Source: Tomocerus qinae (lineage: Eukaryota > Arthropoda > Collembola > Entomobryomorpha > Tomoceridae). From it: a stretch of DNA of 64,000 nucleotides. Under the pieces are notes generated by a model, which saw only the letters and a program-made list of their open reading frames with translations, was not told where the DNA came from and ran no database searches. The DNA is taken from contig CM034547.1 of assembly GCA_020055645.1 (NCBI GenBank), positions 23,646,513-23,710,512 of the forward strand, in the 5' to 3' direction. Each line of letters opens with the position of its first letter. Position 1 is the first letter of the stretch. This document shows positions 37,101 through 51,086 of the stretch, piece by piece. Made by a program: the position numbers and the translations under genes.

Positions 37101-40100
37101 TATTGTGGTTGCTGATAAACATTTATTATTCACTAAATGGATGCATTCCACTATCTTAATGGTATGATGTCTTATCACGATATCTTCATATGTAAATTGC
37201 TATTGCCTAAATGTCTATCTGCTCCACTTGTTTTCAATACGTTCTTAATTACGAGTCAAAGTAATTGGAAATTAAATGGGCGAATTTGTAATTCTATATT
37301 AATATGTATGCATAATGAAATGAGACTGACAGTGGGTGTGTCAGTCAATGTACTTTTAGACATTAATTACCATTTTCAATTAGTGTTACTTAGGCTGTGA
37401 TGAAGTATCTTTCTAAATTGCAATCCGAATATGGTCTGCCATCTTTATAAAGGATTGCATCTTAGACACATAATGGCATTATCCGTTGGTGTCATTTATA
37501 GAATGTTCTTACATGTAAAATGAAGAATATGTCATAGATTCATACACGTCTGAAGAACGGAGAGAGAAACAATTAAACACATAAGGTCACATCTTTATTG
37601 TTGCAAGATTTGTTACTTTAATGAAACACTCCATTAGAATACAATACAAATACATTTTTCTATTTAACTATTTATCTGATACTTTAATTGTACCAGTTGT
37701 ACCTGTCTGTACCGCGTTCTACTGACAATGAGTTGTCTTTTCTGTTCTGGTTACCTGTTTTCTTCACGACGACTACAGACTGCCAATTGATGATATATGT
37801 TTGTATAACTTCAAGTATTTAATTGATTCATTCAATGGATTTATCAGATGCGATAAGCTCCATCTCAATTTTTCCAATTTCTTAACTCAATAGCATAAGC
37901 AAAATTTTTATTTATACGAGAGTTCTGCACAGTATTAAATTATGCCACATCAAAATCAGATCCCATACCTGTGTTACAGCCTTGGGAAAACGATGCGGAG
38001 TTTTTTATTGTTTCTATTTTATCTATTTTTTTTGTCTTGCACTTTTGTTGCCCTATTATGCAAGGTTCTTCGTTTATGACAATGTGTTTACTTGCACAGA
38101 CTTAGAATTATTCATATGTAAATATGTTCTGTATCACTATCCTGCTTTGCTTAACTTAATTTTAAGAATGCACACTGTTAGCATTGACTTTCAAGATTCT
38201 AGAACTTGATAGACCTGATACAGGTTAACAATGGAATGCTTTTCCTAAGAAAAGAAAGTGAATATAGTACACGTTCCTAATCCTAATACGCAATTATAAA
38301 AACTAAATGATTCATTTCGTATATCATGGCAATGGCAATGGAATTTCTTTAGCACTCGGCAAAAACAAGTTGTACCTAATAACAGTTGTGCGAATTTAGC
38401 TAATTAGATACTTCTTCTAATTACTAATTACAATGTGTCCTTTAGGGCTTGTAAAACTTGTCTAAGAGCTCCAAAAACCAGAATACATCAAAAAATATTT
38501 TTGGCACATATAATGGGTACGAAGTGAATTGGTTAAATTAATTAGTTAATTAATTAGGATTTTCTAGTTGAAATATATTTGTCGAGTACATAAAGGGTGT
38601 TACACATCAATAACATCCATTAAGGAACGCGCGTGGCAGCTAATGAGTCAAAGGAATGCAATATACAAATACCTAATACCGTAGGCATAAACTCTGTTTG
38701 TTTATCCACCCTTCCTTGATAATCAATTTTTTAAAGAAAGTTTTATTACGATTATGAATCGAAACTTTTATTTTCCAACTTTAAGTTCCCAATTTTAATC
38801 CCCTTCGATAACGTTGAACACTATGACTATAAATCCTTCCAAGGTATTCTTCTACAGGTGAATAAAGAGAAATGAATGTATGATATTCCACAAGTTTTTG
38901 ACAAAATCATAGTATTATCAACATTATTGTTCTTATACCACATATCAACTATTATCATAGTAAGTATCACTTATCCTGGCTTAAAAATTAAATACTTTAC
39001 AAACATTGGATTTCTCTTGGGTAAAACTATATGATTTCTCTCAAGGTAGTTTACTCCAGCTTTGACCATTAAAAGCATTTGATAAAAAAATGCTTGTCAA
39101 GCAGCAATTTATTGCTCTGAATTCTAGATATATGCATATATGCTCTGCATACTCCTCTTTGATCACAAAAAACAATTATATTGTTGTATGTATACTACAA
39201 GTCATCAGAGAGGACATTTTTAATTTGATAGCGATACACATTATTGAGCAATATTGAAAACCAATAAAACTTATTTGTCTCTGAAATTGTCGACATATTT
39301 AGGTAAATAAATGTACATGCATATAGTAAGTAAATATCAAAGAATAGGAATACTGTATACAATATGCTCGTTCTGACTCCAACCCCATAAATAACGTAAG
39401 TACACTAAATAAAACCCACGACCCATGCATTACAAACAGTCTTCAACAATCATTACAATAATTGCGTTTCCGTACTATTTAAATTATCACCCTTCAATAC
39501 ACATTTCACCATTACGTGTTAATTTTGGCCACAGAAATAATCGTATACATTTTAGCAGTTCAAGATAAAACAAAACCCATAAATTAGTTAGAAATCATTT
39601 TCCAATTGGCTATTTGAAACAGTTCTTAACTTATTTTTGTATTTCAATATATAGCTACGCCTTTTACAAGAGATTATCACACATCATTTTACTGTCAATT
39701 TTCTTATGTTATTTTGTACCCATTCACGACGATCTCCTTTAACATGAAGGTGTACTCGTCAAATCTATTCAGAATAAAATTATTGTATTGTATCTACCAC
39801 AAATAATGTTTATGACAAAATTGAATTATGAACATCTTATACATAATGATTTATTTGGCAACTTAGAATGTGCGCACAGGGAATTTTAATTAACAATTTC
39901 AAATGAGTCTTTAATGTGAAGATTATGTACTTGACAATCTTGACATCAATCCTCCGAACATACACACCCTGTAAAATGCTGATTGAAGTTGTGGGAGTGC
40001 CTTTGGTATAGAAATAATAACAAAAGTAACAAAAATTTCCTTTGTGTGACATTATAGCACACAATCATACCAGATACCACGTGGGTACAATATACTATAT

Positions 40101-41230
40101 TTATGCAACATTGTAAAGCACACATGTAGAAAATAACTCAATAATTTATCATATTTGGCTGAAAATGTCGCAGTGATCGAATACGAATGCGTGCATAATA
40201 GGTATCTAGTTACATGTTACATTTACACGGAAGCATCACAAAACATTATTGCGAAGCTTAGCACTATTTCAAACGTTCCATTGACAGTGTTTTAGGTTTT
40301 AGTCTGGTCCCTAGTTTCTGCAGATATACTCATTTTATTGATTTAACCCTGAATATAAGACAAACTAATCTCAAATGGGTACCTAATAAAGTGTACATAC
40401 TGGTTTTTTGCATATTGTAAAATAATTACAATTAAAAAGTGTCACAAAAAATATTCTCTGCAAGATTATATTAAAAAATCCGGTTAAAGTGGATATTGTA
40501 GTAATAATAATGTAGCGCTGCGTTGGTCTAAACTGCGATTGCAGCAGAACAGTATGCAAACAAGGGGTAGTGCATATTTACTAATGAATATAAAATAAAC
40601 CAACACTCAATGACATAAATTTTTTTCTATACGCTTTAAACACTTAAGCGAGTACCAAGCACTCAACACCTTATTAACCTTATTAGTGATCCTAAATCTT
40701 CAACGTCTCATTATTTATGGGAAAATATTGTGACTGAAAACAAAAGATAACCATTTAAGGTAAATTACATGTTTAGAAAAAATAGGTTCACACCTGCACT
40801 GCATATTCTCATTACTACGAAAACATCTATGCTGATGCATATCTTATTTAAAAGTCTCATAAAGTTAGGTACACATAACCGAAAGAGCATTTTTAGTGTT
40901 GATGCTTTCGCAGATTTATTTATTTATGCCCGTAATGTATATAATTTAAGCAAGGAAATTGTATCCCATATTTATATTTGTATAGAAAATAAAATCTACC
41001 AAAAACTATTTTAATGAACTGTTTCCTTGTCACGTACATATAAAAACACAAAATTACATGCTAACAGCATAGCACCATTGTTTAGCTATTATATACCGAT
41101 TTATTCTTATAACACAGAAGACCCAAGATTAAATAATTCACTTAATTTGTCTGAGAACATCTTCAGCAATATTTCAAATGCTCTTTCCTTATTAAAAGGA
41201 AGTAGGCAAAGTTACGGCACATAATACCTC
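31160..41230. other. Gene-free stretch with sharp skew switches
   Basis: About 10 kb with no supported gene, RNA or transposon. The + strand changes abruptly from G-rich (line at 32641: about 20 G, 4 C) to C-rich (line at 32761: about 20 C, 5 G) at about 32730, and again around 35.85-36.05 kb. An ATA repeat lies near 32175-32190. Open frames at 37137, 37982, 40769 and 41027 are AT-rich with no family match. Confidence 0.5.
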
Positions 41231-41234
41231 GTTC

Positions 41235-41240
41235 TTTATT
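41235..41240 (-). terminator. Poly(A) signal of the WSD gene
   Basis: AATAAA on the minus strand, about 14 bases past the TAA stop that ends at 41254. It is the first such signal downstream of the stop, so the 3' UTR would be very short. Confidence 0.5.
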
Positions 41241-41253
41241 ATATAATATCATT

Positions 41254-44200
41254 TTAAGGAATGGCTATTTGTACGTGGTCTTTAGCTTGCTCCGCTGCTT
41301 TGCTCATTGCCTGTAAACACAATAATAGTAATTTCATCATAATTGTTACTTATGTAAATAGATATTTAGACAAAGATAAGCTTTGAAAAAAGTCATGCGA
41401 GGAAGGAAGTTTACCTTTGAGTAAAAGTCTTCAAGCTCTTCATGTAAGTACTTGGTGAGTAACTGATCAAGTACTTCTTGAGTTGGAAATAATTCCTTGC
41501 TAACTCGAATGCTGGCATAAACCTCCCCAGCATAAGTCGTGAATGCTGCATTCATTCCTTCAAAAAATCAAAATTACAAAGTAAAATCGTATATTGTATT
41601 ATATTGTTTTCTTTTCGTCTGTCAAACATTATTGATAATAACCTGTGGAACATCCAAGGGATAGCACGGGGTAAGACTCTAAAACTGTATGACCCATTAG
41701 CTGTACAGCTTCTAAAGATCCAGGGATACTGGACAAAACAACTGCAGGAAGATTTCTTTCTCCCCACGCTGTGTACACTGCCAAACAGGGTTTAGGCAAA
41801 AGATAGAGTCCTCTGAAGATTTCCCACATAATTCCATGCAAACCTGAGACGTAGCTGTATTTGACACTAGCTTCAAATTTGTTGATAATATTTGGATCTC
41901 CAAGGCGAGTTTCTGCATGTAGCCAAGCTCTGTGAGTCATGAAAATCTCATCTTTAGCTCTTTTAATCAACTGTGACTTCTAATTTTCAAACACATGATC
42001 AAATATTAAAGATATGTTTTAATTTTCTTACGCGTGATTACTGATTCTTTTCGTAGAACGATTTGGCCATGGTGTTGGAATGACCATTCTGATGTGACTG
42101 GGTATTTTTGTTTTTCCAGAATTTTTCCATAGTCTGTAAATCGCCTGAGTCAGTATAGCTGCAAGGACAGAAGGAAACAAGCATCTTTCTATCTTGCGTA
42201 TCTGCCGAACTTTTTCCAAGGGTAGGGTAGTGCATGATGTAAGTCCTTCTCCATACAAAGCTGTAATTAAACGAAGGTTCTTGATCATTACTATGATAAT
42301 GACACACACACGCATGCATATATAATCACACACTTCCAATATTTCATAAGAAATTGTATATGAATGAAGTCCAAATATAAGTGCGTTCGTTTGAATACAA
42401 AAATGCATGAAATCCCATTAATTTATCTTGTGCAATTACATTTTTGGTTACCTTTCGGTCGGAATCCTTTTCGGCACTGTGCCAATCTGTAAGCTTTGAG
42501 GGCCTTCCAGGGAAAATTGTACCATGCATACATCCAATGTGCTAAACTGAATGGCCTAACCTCAGGGGTTTGCAATATCTTGAATCCGCCGTCACAAAGC
42601 TCTTCTAAAAGTTTCATGAAGGACACTCCATCACCTAATACACAAAAGATAATTCTTTGAAAAGTGGGATACATCTGCCTGTAATAACTACTTGGCTACA
42701 TGCAAGCTAGTAATTTGTCATTGACTTTAAGACATCTTATTATTGCTACCATTTAATTGTTCTATACTTGTATGGAATAGTAAATCGTGTCATATATACC
42801 ATACCGTACATGTGATGCATCTTGGTCACTATGGCTGTTCGATTATCAGTCAGTGGGATAAGTTTTACTCTCCATAATGCACTTCCTGGTTCACATCCAA
42901 CTTCCACCCAAGAGTACAGAAAGGTCTTCAACTCAAGTTCAGAGTAAGTTTCCTTTACTTCCGTTATGTAATGGTCCGGCTGAAATTATATGCAAATTAT
43001 TTAATCAAAACATTTTGTAAGAACCTCTAAAGAACAGTTGTTGGTTATTATTCTAAATTATTTCATTGCGATTTAGGAATGAATGAGTGAAGGATTTGTA
43101 ATCTTATGTAATATAGGTAAATACCAAATAGTATAGTGTGCAAGTATAGTGTAAAAATTAATAGTTAAACATTTTGACATGTATTCATTGTATGTCGTAG
43201 TATCATCCACATTTTACATAAAAAGTCGCAGTAGTGTTTATTGCTTGATTTTCATGGTTAATTTATATGCAGACAAGCACTTTAGCCTTGTAACTTGTAT
43301 ACAAGACAATAACTAAATCTACAGCTACAGTAGAGTTCAATAGAAAATATTATAATTACTACTATGTTGTTAGCCAGTAAGTAGAGACCAGATCAGCTAT
43401 ATCATATTTCATCTCATATAATATTGCCACAGTCCATTCAGTCAAATGTAATTTACCTATTCGTCCAACAAAAAATAGACTATGATAATGATGATGAATG
43501 TGCAATTGTAATTGTAATAGAATGTAATGTCATAATGTTGTACAATGACAGGAACCTCTGCAAGCACAAACTGCAAAACAATGTATGAATATCTTTTCAA
43601 GTGTCACTTTGACATATCTAGCCGCGCTGTATACGTGTGAACACTATGAAGCAGAAATTACTTTTCGTTTACCATTCGCTTTCATAATTCAAATAAAAAG
43701 ATGTTCGATTGACAACATATTTACTTACAACATTGTAGTATAAAAAATACCTGTATAATGATTGTGTGTTTTATGTAATGCTCTCTATGCTCTGCAGGAA
43801 ATATTTTTTTCTATCAATGTGAAATATATAAAACCAAAAGCTCGATTTCCTATCAGCATATTAGCAATCCTGAGACAAACTATATAAATTAATTTACCAC
43901 ACTAGCGAATGTCTTAGACCAGCGGCGACCATGCATATTATTATGCATGAAATGATTACCTTACAGAGGAACAACTATTTTTATTATCTACATCTACACT
44001 CAATTAGTTCTACCCCTTTGCATCAAAATCTAAACGTCTTACCTTGAAATAGTTTCTGGCTATATTCTAGTCTTATTTTTTCTAAAAGCTGTTAAAAAAA
44101 TACAGAATTTTTCATTTTGCTCCTGATTTGATTAAACATGTATCTGTTTAGTCCTTCAGAAGAGTTTAGTTCAAAATAGATGTTTACATATTTTATGAAA

Positions 44201-47200
44201 CGAAAATTATTACTAGAATTATTTACATTTACATAAACACACAGACGATGTATGCCCTTTACTCAGCTCCTGTTTATGATGGCCACCCAATTATTCATTG
44301 TAGCTCATTACATAATACTACTAATTATCTTGTATCCTACGTCATAAAATCTATACTTGTTCGCATAAGCTTGAATGAGTCCAGACGGTTTATGTGGTCT
44401 TATTTCAGTTTGGGCCTTAGCTTATTAAATTGTGTCTACATAGGTACACTATCTAAAGAGAACAATATTGCTGAGATTACTATGAACTTAGTTTTACTTT
44501 ATGAAAAATTTATACTTAACAAACCTAACCTGCGATACATGCTATTCATCATATAAAAAGCTTATCTTCTACACACGTCCGTTGCTACTCTTGCTACTGT
44601 ATTTCATAAGAGTTAGGCACACTTAAGACAACATTCTATTTGTATCTGTAAGTTATTGTATTATTTGTACTTATCAGTCCATACGGATTATAATATGAAA
44701 GCTAAAGTTTAGTATGGTCTTGGTATATATAAATCATCACTTTTATACAAAATGTCACAGTCATGGACTATCTAAACACATGCTGTACTGTATTTACCCT
44801 TGTAAAATGAGCGTTATTTTTATTTCACCTACTAAATAGATTGTTGTGTAGCATATACTTGTAAATGCATTTTAATAATTCGATTTTGTGCATTTGAATT
44901 ATTTTAGGCATAGTGTGAAGTAGCAGATTGATTTAAAGTCAAAACTCATGTCATAGCAAATAAAATTTGGTAAAAATTAGTGAGCATTTTGCATAGGAGG
45001 ATCATATAATATTAGCATGTCTGTTCATATTGTACATTTAAACCAACTAAATAGTGAATCAGTATCTCATGTATAACATGGTAATAACTGCAATAATCTA
45101 CAGATGCTGAACAACAAAACGTGGTGACTAGACTTGCAAATTGTTTGTCATAATATGGCACTCCTTATTCCAAGTTCTTCTAAAATCTCGTCTGTAGTGG
45201 TTGAATTAAAGTAAGAGTGAGTGTGCATGGAAAACAAGTACTAATAAACCGGCCAACAGGTTGTTGATATAATTCATGTTATTATCAACGCTATTCTATG
45301 GAAATTCCACACATCTATAAAGTTATATGGATATGGTTTCAACTCTTTGCGTCATGGTCGTGAAAGAATTTAAAAATTCTGGGTTGCAACGTAGTGTTAT
45401 TCAGCTTTTCTTAAAAAAGATTAGTTCTTACACCTGGATAATTGTTGGAAGACAAGATTCACAACCGACGAATAATGACGTAAAGCTATCATTATACTCT
45501 GCAAAATGTGCAAAACGTGTAAAAGACAATGATTATTATGTGACCTTGTCAATAAGGTGTTGCTTATTACAAGTGAAACCAAAATTTTAATGGTTTCAAA
45601 AATTAGAACGTTGATTAGGGCTCTTGTCATTCGTTTGAGTAGGAAAAGGAACAATTTTAAAACGAGCAGGTAGTAGGCAGTGACATAATTGCATAGATTG
45701 TTTCGTGAACAAGCGTAAATTTTCATTGCATGCGTGACATATTTAAAATGTACACATTAGTTGGGAACCCCCATTAGAGTAATTTTAGGATGTTTTTATA
45801 GCGCAAAAAAGTCTTCTAAAAAGACAGCAAATGAGTTGACGTCAGCAGATAATAGTAACTGTATATCAATTTGTGTTTCTGATTTAGGTAATGTTCAACT
45901 TGTCCTCCTAAAGATGTGGAGATTTGGTTTATAATAACGATAGAGCCTTATCTGTACTAACAAGTTGTCTTGGTTTGTGTTTATTGTAAACTTAGCGTAT
46001 AATATTATGAAACTAGTTCAGTGCTCTTGCACCTTGACTTACAAACATATAATAAACGTCTTTTGTTCATAGACGTAATGCAATACAAACGTTATCACAT
46101 CAGACACAAGCCAAAGGATACTATAAAGAATACTTAATCAAGTTATCATTTATACTTCATTATTGTGAATGTTCATAGATTAAATGCATATAAGTAACCA
46201 GTACCTCTACCTAAATACATAAAATTAGGCAAGTAAAAATGCCTAACATTAAAGCCTACCTACACATATACAACTCTGCAGTCTGCAGATATCTCATTTG
46301 ACATTGTGAATGTGTGCCGCTGCAAGTAAGCTGCGTACAGTCATGTCATGACTCGGTCTCTGTGATCAAAATGCATGAAAACTTAGTGTAATGATTTTAT
46401 GTTAAGAAACGTCTTTTCATGTACAAATAATAAAACGAAACATCGTATGAACACAGTTGTTAACCTAAAGTGAACAGGAAGTCAACCCTCAACTTAATCT
46501 GACTTAAACTGAAGACAACATTATTACACAATGCAGTACTGAGATATATTATTTATCTGCAGGATGCATGAGTGATGAAAAACAAAAGTCGTTTTGTTTA
46601 CCAAATAATCTAAAGTTAAACTTGTTATGTTATCCACTATTGCATCTCTAGCAATTCAATAGGCATTGTATGTTAAATAGCTAAAGCGTTAGCGTACAAA
46701 GAAAATATTCGTAAGAATAAGTCTTCTGATGTAGAGTCAAAGTAAATATGTACACGATTTGTTTGCGCACAGAAGTAGAGGAGAGGGCTAATTACTTGAT
46801 CCGGCGATTAGTACAACATTTGGTCTTATGTGTATATATACCTATAGCATCATTCATGAAGATTTTAAACGCTTTCAATTTTCTTGAATCTTTTTGTAGG
46901 GAGTCGTATGGATTTATTAGCAATGAGCTATATTTGCATTGCCTGAGGACTCAAGACCTGTCTTATGAAATACTTACATATAGGTGCAGAAAATTTACTG
47001 CACTATGCTGACCTGACAATGAGACCTTGAAGATTACTTCGAGAGGCTAGTAAAAACGGCTATCGTATAAGTTTCAGTAGATTACTTAGGTATATGTAAG
47101 TAAAGTAGTGGTACCTATCATATTTATATAACAGGTACAAGTGGAAAACAAAAATTCACGGATGAATTGGCAGCCTGCGTATACAAAAGCAAAAATATTA

Positions 47201-48207
47201 TTGTTATCTTTACTACAATCATTATCATTATGGAATACAGTCAGGACTTCATGTATTTTGTACCTATACACAAACGAATGTAATAATGGATACGAATTTT
47301 TCATTATAGTGTGGTTCTCTCTAGTTCTGCGAATCATAGCGAATCAGGCAGATGCAAAAGAGTAAAGGGATACAGGTACTTGGTACACACACGCAGGTGA
47401 GACGTGATGCAATGATGAATACTCAAGATAGTATATTTAAATGAACGAAGAAGAATTTCTTGGGAAAATAATAGGGAAAATCGAGCGATTGATTTAATAT
47501 TTTCCTAATTAATAACTTTAATTGCTTTGTATAAAACGTACATTTAAAATTAGTAAAGTACATTCATATTAGTAGGACTTTGTTAAAAATAGTTTTTCGT
47601 CTTGTAAAATATCTACCTCACGTAAGTATGCCCCATGTAAAAACCTAGTCTAGTCAGTTTTCTAGGATGAGAAATTATTAGATGTTTTTCTCCGAAACAT
47701 TTAGAAAACATGCACACTCATCAAACTAAATTGCAATAATCTCCGCTTAACATCTTTTCATGTGAAAGTTAAGAGCAGTCAAAGATCTAATTAAAGTTTG
47801 GTCAGGGACAAAGAACAACCTGGAACTTGTTCTCGATAGATTTATTATACCTGTATTGTAATCTTCTGCCAAAACCAATATCCCATGAAAACAGCAGGAC
47901 GACATTGTAGTCTGGTGTAATAATCCTTACTCAAAATTCTTGTCATAAAGACTTCTCGTATATTTTCAATGGTTGCCGGTCCACTAATAACTGTAGTGTT
48001 CACCATACATTTTCTGCATCGTCCGTGCAAATCATCACTAGTAAAAGCTAAATCTCTTGAAGTTAAAGAGGCAATTAAATCCGGCCGACGGAAGAAAACA
48101 ATCGTATTAACAAAAAGTCTCCAAATCAATAATGGTATTGTGACTAAAGCCAAAATAGGAAACACGATGGAGATGATCCCAGCCCACAAAATCAACGGAG
48201 GCAACAT
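41254..48207 (-). CDS. WS/DGAT (WSD)-family O-acyltransferase, seven coding exons
   Basis: Exons (minus order): 48207-47851, 42979-42805, 42634-42452, 42260-42032, about 41979-41643, 41557-41415, 41310-41254. The first exon begins with ATG at 48207, preceded by an acceptor at 48216, so a 5' UTR intron is likely. It encodes a hydrophobic anchor (about residues 3-40). The second exon ends inside the acyltransferase signature HHMYGDG (about residues 174-180), which is completed by the third exon; HHxxxDG is the catalytic motif of wax ester synthase / diacylglycerol acyltransferases. Exons 5-6 match the C-terminal DUF1298 part (SSIPGS, ESYPVLSLGCSTG, then the FTTYAGEVYASI strand). The likely role is transfer of acyl chains from acyl-CoA to an alcohol or diacylglycerol at a membrane; the substrate is unknown. 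The junction of exons 4 and 5 is abnormal: they lie about 52 bases apart, no GT-AG pair keeps frame, and about 20-30 family residues seem absent. This may be a deletion, an assembly error or a decaying gene. Confidence 0.85.
42980..47850 (-). other. Large intron 1 of the WSD gene
   Basis: 4.9 kb between the membrane-anchor exon and the exon starting PDHYITEV, phase 0 on both sides. It is AT-rich, with no clear nested gene or transposon. Open frames of 70-102 codons here (44248, 45327, 46748, 47141) show no family features. Confidence 0.6.
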
Positions 48208-48671
48208 TGCGATCACTGAAATTCACTTTCTGTCTTCTTCAGTAAACAATGATGATTTTAATGATTCCAATTTCTACACATTTTTCTGCGTTGATTTGAC
48301 TTCATTATACGGGGGATTCTTAATACAACTTTTTTGAAAATCTGCATTTCAGTAAATGTCTTCGACAATTGCAGGATTACTGTCCCATGTACACACACGA
48401 TTCACATTGTAACTTTGACCATTGAAATTTCGGCACTTTTAATCTCTGACTGTCACAATCCACTTTGAGCACAGAGATTATTATTTGTTGGGGTCACTAC
48501 AAATGTACTTTCACAAGCGCAAGTATAAATGTCATACGACAACTGGATAGGCATTTCTTATGTATGCATTTATGTTGTTGAGTTAGTGTATGTAATCCAT
48601 TGAGATATTGCACACATGGTGAATAAACCATCACATCGCAAGGCTTTGTTTTTCGCTTCTTAACTCACGTA

Positions 48672-48890
48672 CTACTTCTGCAGTTCTAAAAATCTTTGCG
48701 TATGTAATGTGGTATAAATGTAAGCTTGTGATTGTGAGGTTATCCTTTGGCACGGTCCCCCATCTTTGATTTCATACAAGTCAAGAGTCAGACCAGCAGC
48801 ATCAGCTATTGCATGACACTCTGGACTTTTAAGGTGGTTTACACTACCACACCAGTGGATGAAAACATTCGTTTTCATTTTCATTACCAT
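48672..48890 (-). CDS. Hypothetical 72-codon ORF upstream of the WSD gene
   Basis: An ATG-started frame reads MVMKMKTNVFIHWCGSVNHL, continues through KSPECHAIADAAGLTLDLYE and IKDGGPCQRITSQSQ, and stops at 48674-48672. It has a balanced, protein-like composition (two Cys-containing turns, an alternating AADAAGLTLDLYEI-type segment) that stands out from neighbouring frames. No family was recognised. It sits about 460 bases upstream of the WSD first coding exon on the same strand, so it could be a separate small gene, an upstream ORF, or part of a 5' exon. Confidence 0.25.
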   Translation of the reverse strand: MVMKMKTNVFIHWCGSVNHLKSPECHAIADAAGLTLDLYEIKDGGPCQRITSQSQAYIYTTLHTQRFLELQK

Positions 48891-48899
48891 ATAATGCTA

Positions 48900-51080
48900 A
48901 CGTAGTGGACGTGGACATACACAATAGACAGGTTTGCTTAAAGGGGGTCAAATTATTAGGTAATACATGCAAACTATATTCTGCTTACCTTTTATCTCTT
49001 TGCTTCTCTGTAAGATCTATGACTTCTACTCACTCGCTACTCCTCCTTATGATACTGATTGCTTGAGAGAAGTGCAAGCGAATAATACATTAAGTATGCC
49101 TATTACTTACATCTATAATTTTGAATTCGAATACACAATACATTTAAATGCAAAGCACACAAGCATTACAAACTGAAAAATCTTTCAAACTTTACCTAAC
49201 AATCTCAATAAGGTTGAATGTGAGACTCCAGACATTTTTGCAGACGAGGCTGCTTATATCTCTCAGTTAACTAATACTATAAACCATGTTACTCATATGA
49301 CATAATTCAATATTTTTTTTGGTTTCGGAAAAGTATATTACATAATTTTAACTGATGCATTTGCTATGCTATGTATCAACTGTATACGAATAAGGTCCAT
49401 TGCACCACGATCTACTTTAGTGGCCTATAAGCACTGAATATTTACTAGTCCCTAATATTTACTTACTTTTCTAATTTAGATAGAGTGTGAAATAATAAAC
49501 TACCTGATCCTTTGCCGAAATACATCCAAGCTCATGTGCAATTTATCTCATCTTTCAGACACTGCCATTGCAGTTAACAAAGTGAAATTGTACAGTCTCT
49601 AAAATTCACATCTCAGACATCAATTTGTCTAGGCATTGTTTATAAGAGTAGCTTCTACTAAGATATAACTATTATACAGTCCAATTCGCCAATGTGTGTT
49701 GTTCTTGTTCAACAATATTTATACAATACATCACTTGCACTTTTTATATAGCTAAAAGATCCTTATTATTCTATAGGCGATAATTATTTATCTATACTTT
49801 CCATTCATTGGCAGTATAGAATAGTATAAATGAAACTTTGAATATCCCTGTGACATTTTCATTGTCTGCAAATATTAATTTAATCTTGATAATCTATAGT
49901 GGTCTTCCATAGAAGCTATTGACGATGAATTTTAGTCATTTCAGACCAAATCAGCATAAGTAAGTATGCCAACCAGCACACTAACCTTATCGTACGACCA
50001 TTCTTCTTTCTTGTATAGTACTATTATTCACTTATATTCCCATCCCATGCCTATCAAAAAAGTGATTCCCTTGCCTTTTACATTGTTTTGTAACAAAGCT
50101 GTGCCAGATAGAGGGCAAATCGCGAACTTGCTCCTATTAGATCTACTCAGCTTACCTATCTAACTACAATTACAATGGAGCATTTTCTGCAACTCTAGTA
50201 AAATGTTGTAAGATTATATTATTATTCACAACCAGCTGCATGTAGACTTGTAGACATAATGACTGAAATTGGATCTGCTTTGCTCAGCCAGGATTTTCCC
50301 CAGGGGATATCTTGTATTTAACCTCTCTGGTTGATCAATGACTATATTTTACGAATATGAAGCATTAGCATTCTGAAGTCTGAACAAAAAGGACTTAAAC
50401 GCAAATAAAGATTTTTGTAAAAAGGTTTTTATAATTATGTGCAATTAAAAGTCAGCTTTATTTACATAGGCAAAAAATGATAATAGTATGGCCAAGGACT
50501 AAATGGCCTCGTTCGACAGTCCTAATATGCTACGGAATTTTGGCAGGTATAATTTATGAAAATCGTCCAAACTGCATAAAACCTATGTTGGTCATTGTCG
50601 AGGGACCATGAATAAGTGACATAAATAATATAACATATATGACTCTATCCTTGCCTATGACTTATGTGACTACATGACAGCTCAAATTATTTAATGTCAA
50701 TTCAATTCTCATTTCGGCTCACTTTCCATAACTAAGAATATACACTGGGAACAAAGTCTTTCCATAGTGCAGGCAATTGACAATTTTTCCAGGATCAAAG
50801 TTTCTTTCATATTCCTCTCCTTCAAAATATCTTTAATTCTCTCATCGATTTAGTAAAGAAATTACACTATCTCATGGCCAGAAAAAAGTTTTATGACTGT
50901 CGACTTTGTTTCACATAAGTGGCCGCTCTCGGATTCAGAACGATCAAGACAGGATATAAATATTCATCCAACAACCATTTATGCCAAAAAGTAACTCGAC
51001 AAGTATAAGAAATAAACCATGTACAAATGGATGTAAAAAAGTAGGGGCGATAGAGTAAAAAAGTGTCTATTTTTAGTTTT
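48900..51080. other. Intergenic stretch
   Basis: AT-rich, no supported gene. A C-rich open frame at 49966-50163 (65 codons) shows no recognisable motif. Confidence 0.5.
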
Positions 51081-51086
51081 AACTCA

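Noticed and set aside
41604-42319. Overlapping frames on both strands across the WSD exons
   Set aside because: Only one minus frame per exon matches the acyltransferase family; the others are shadows.
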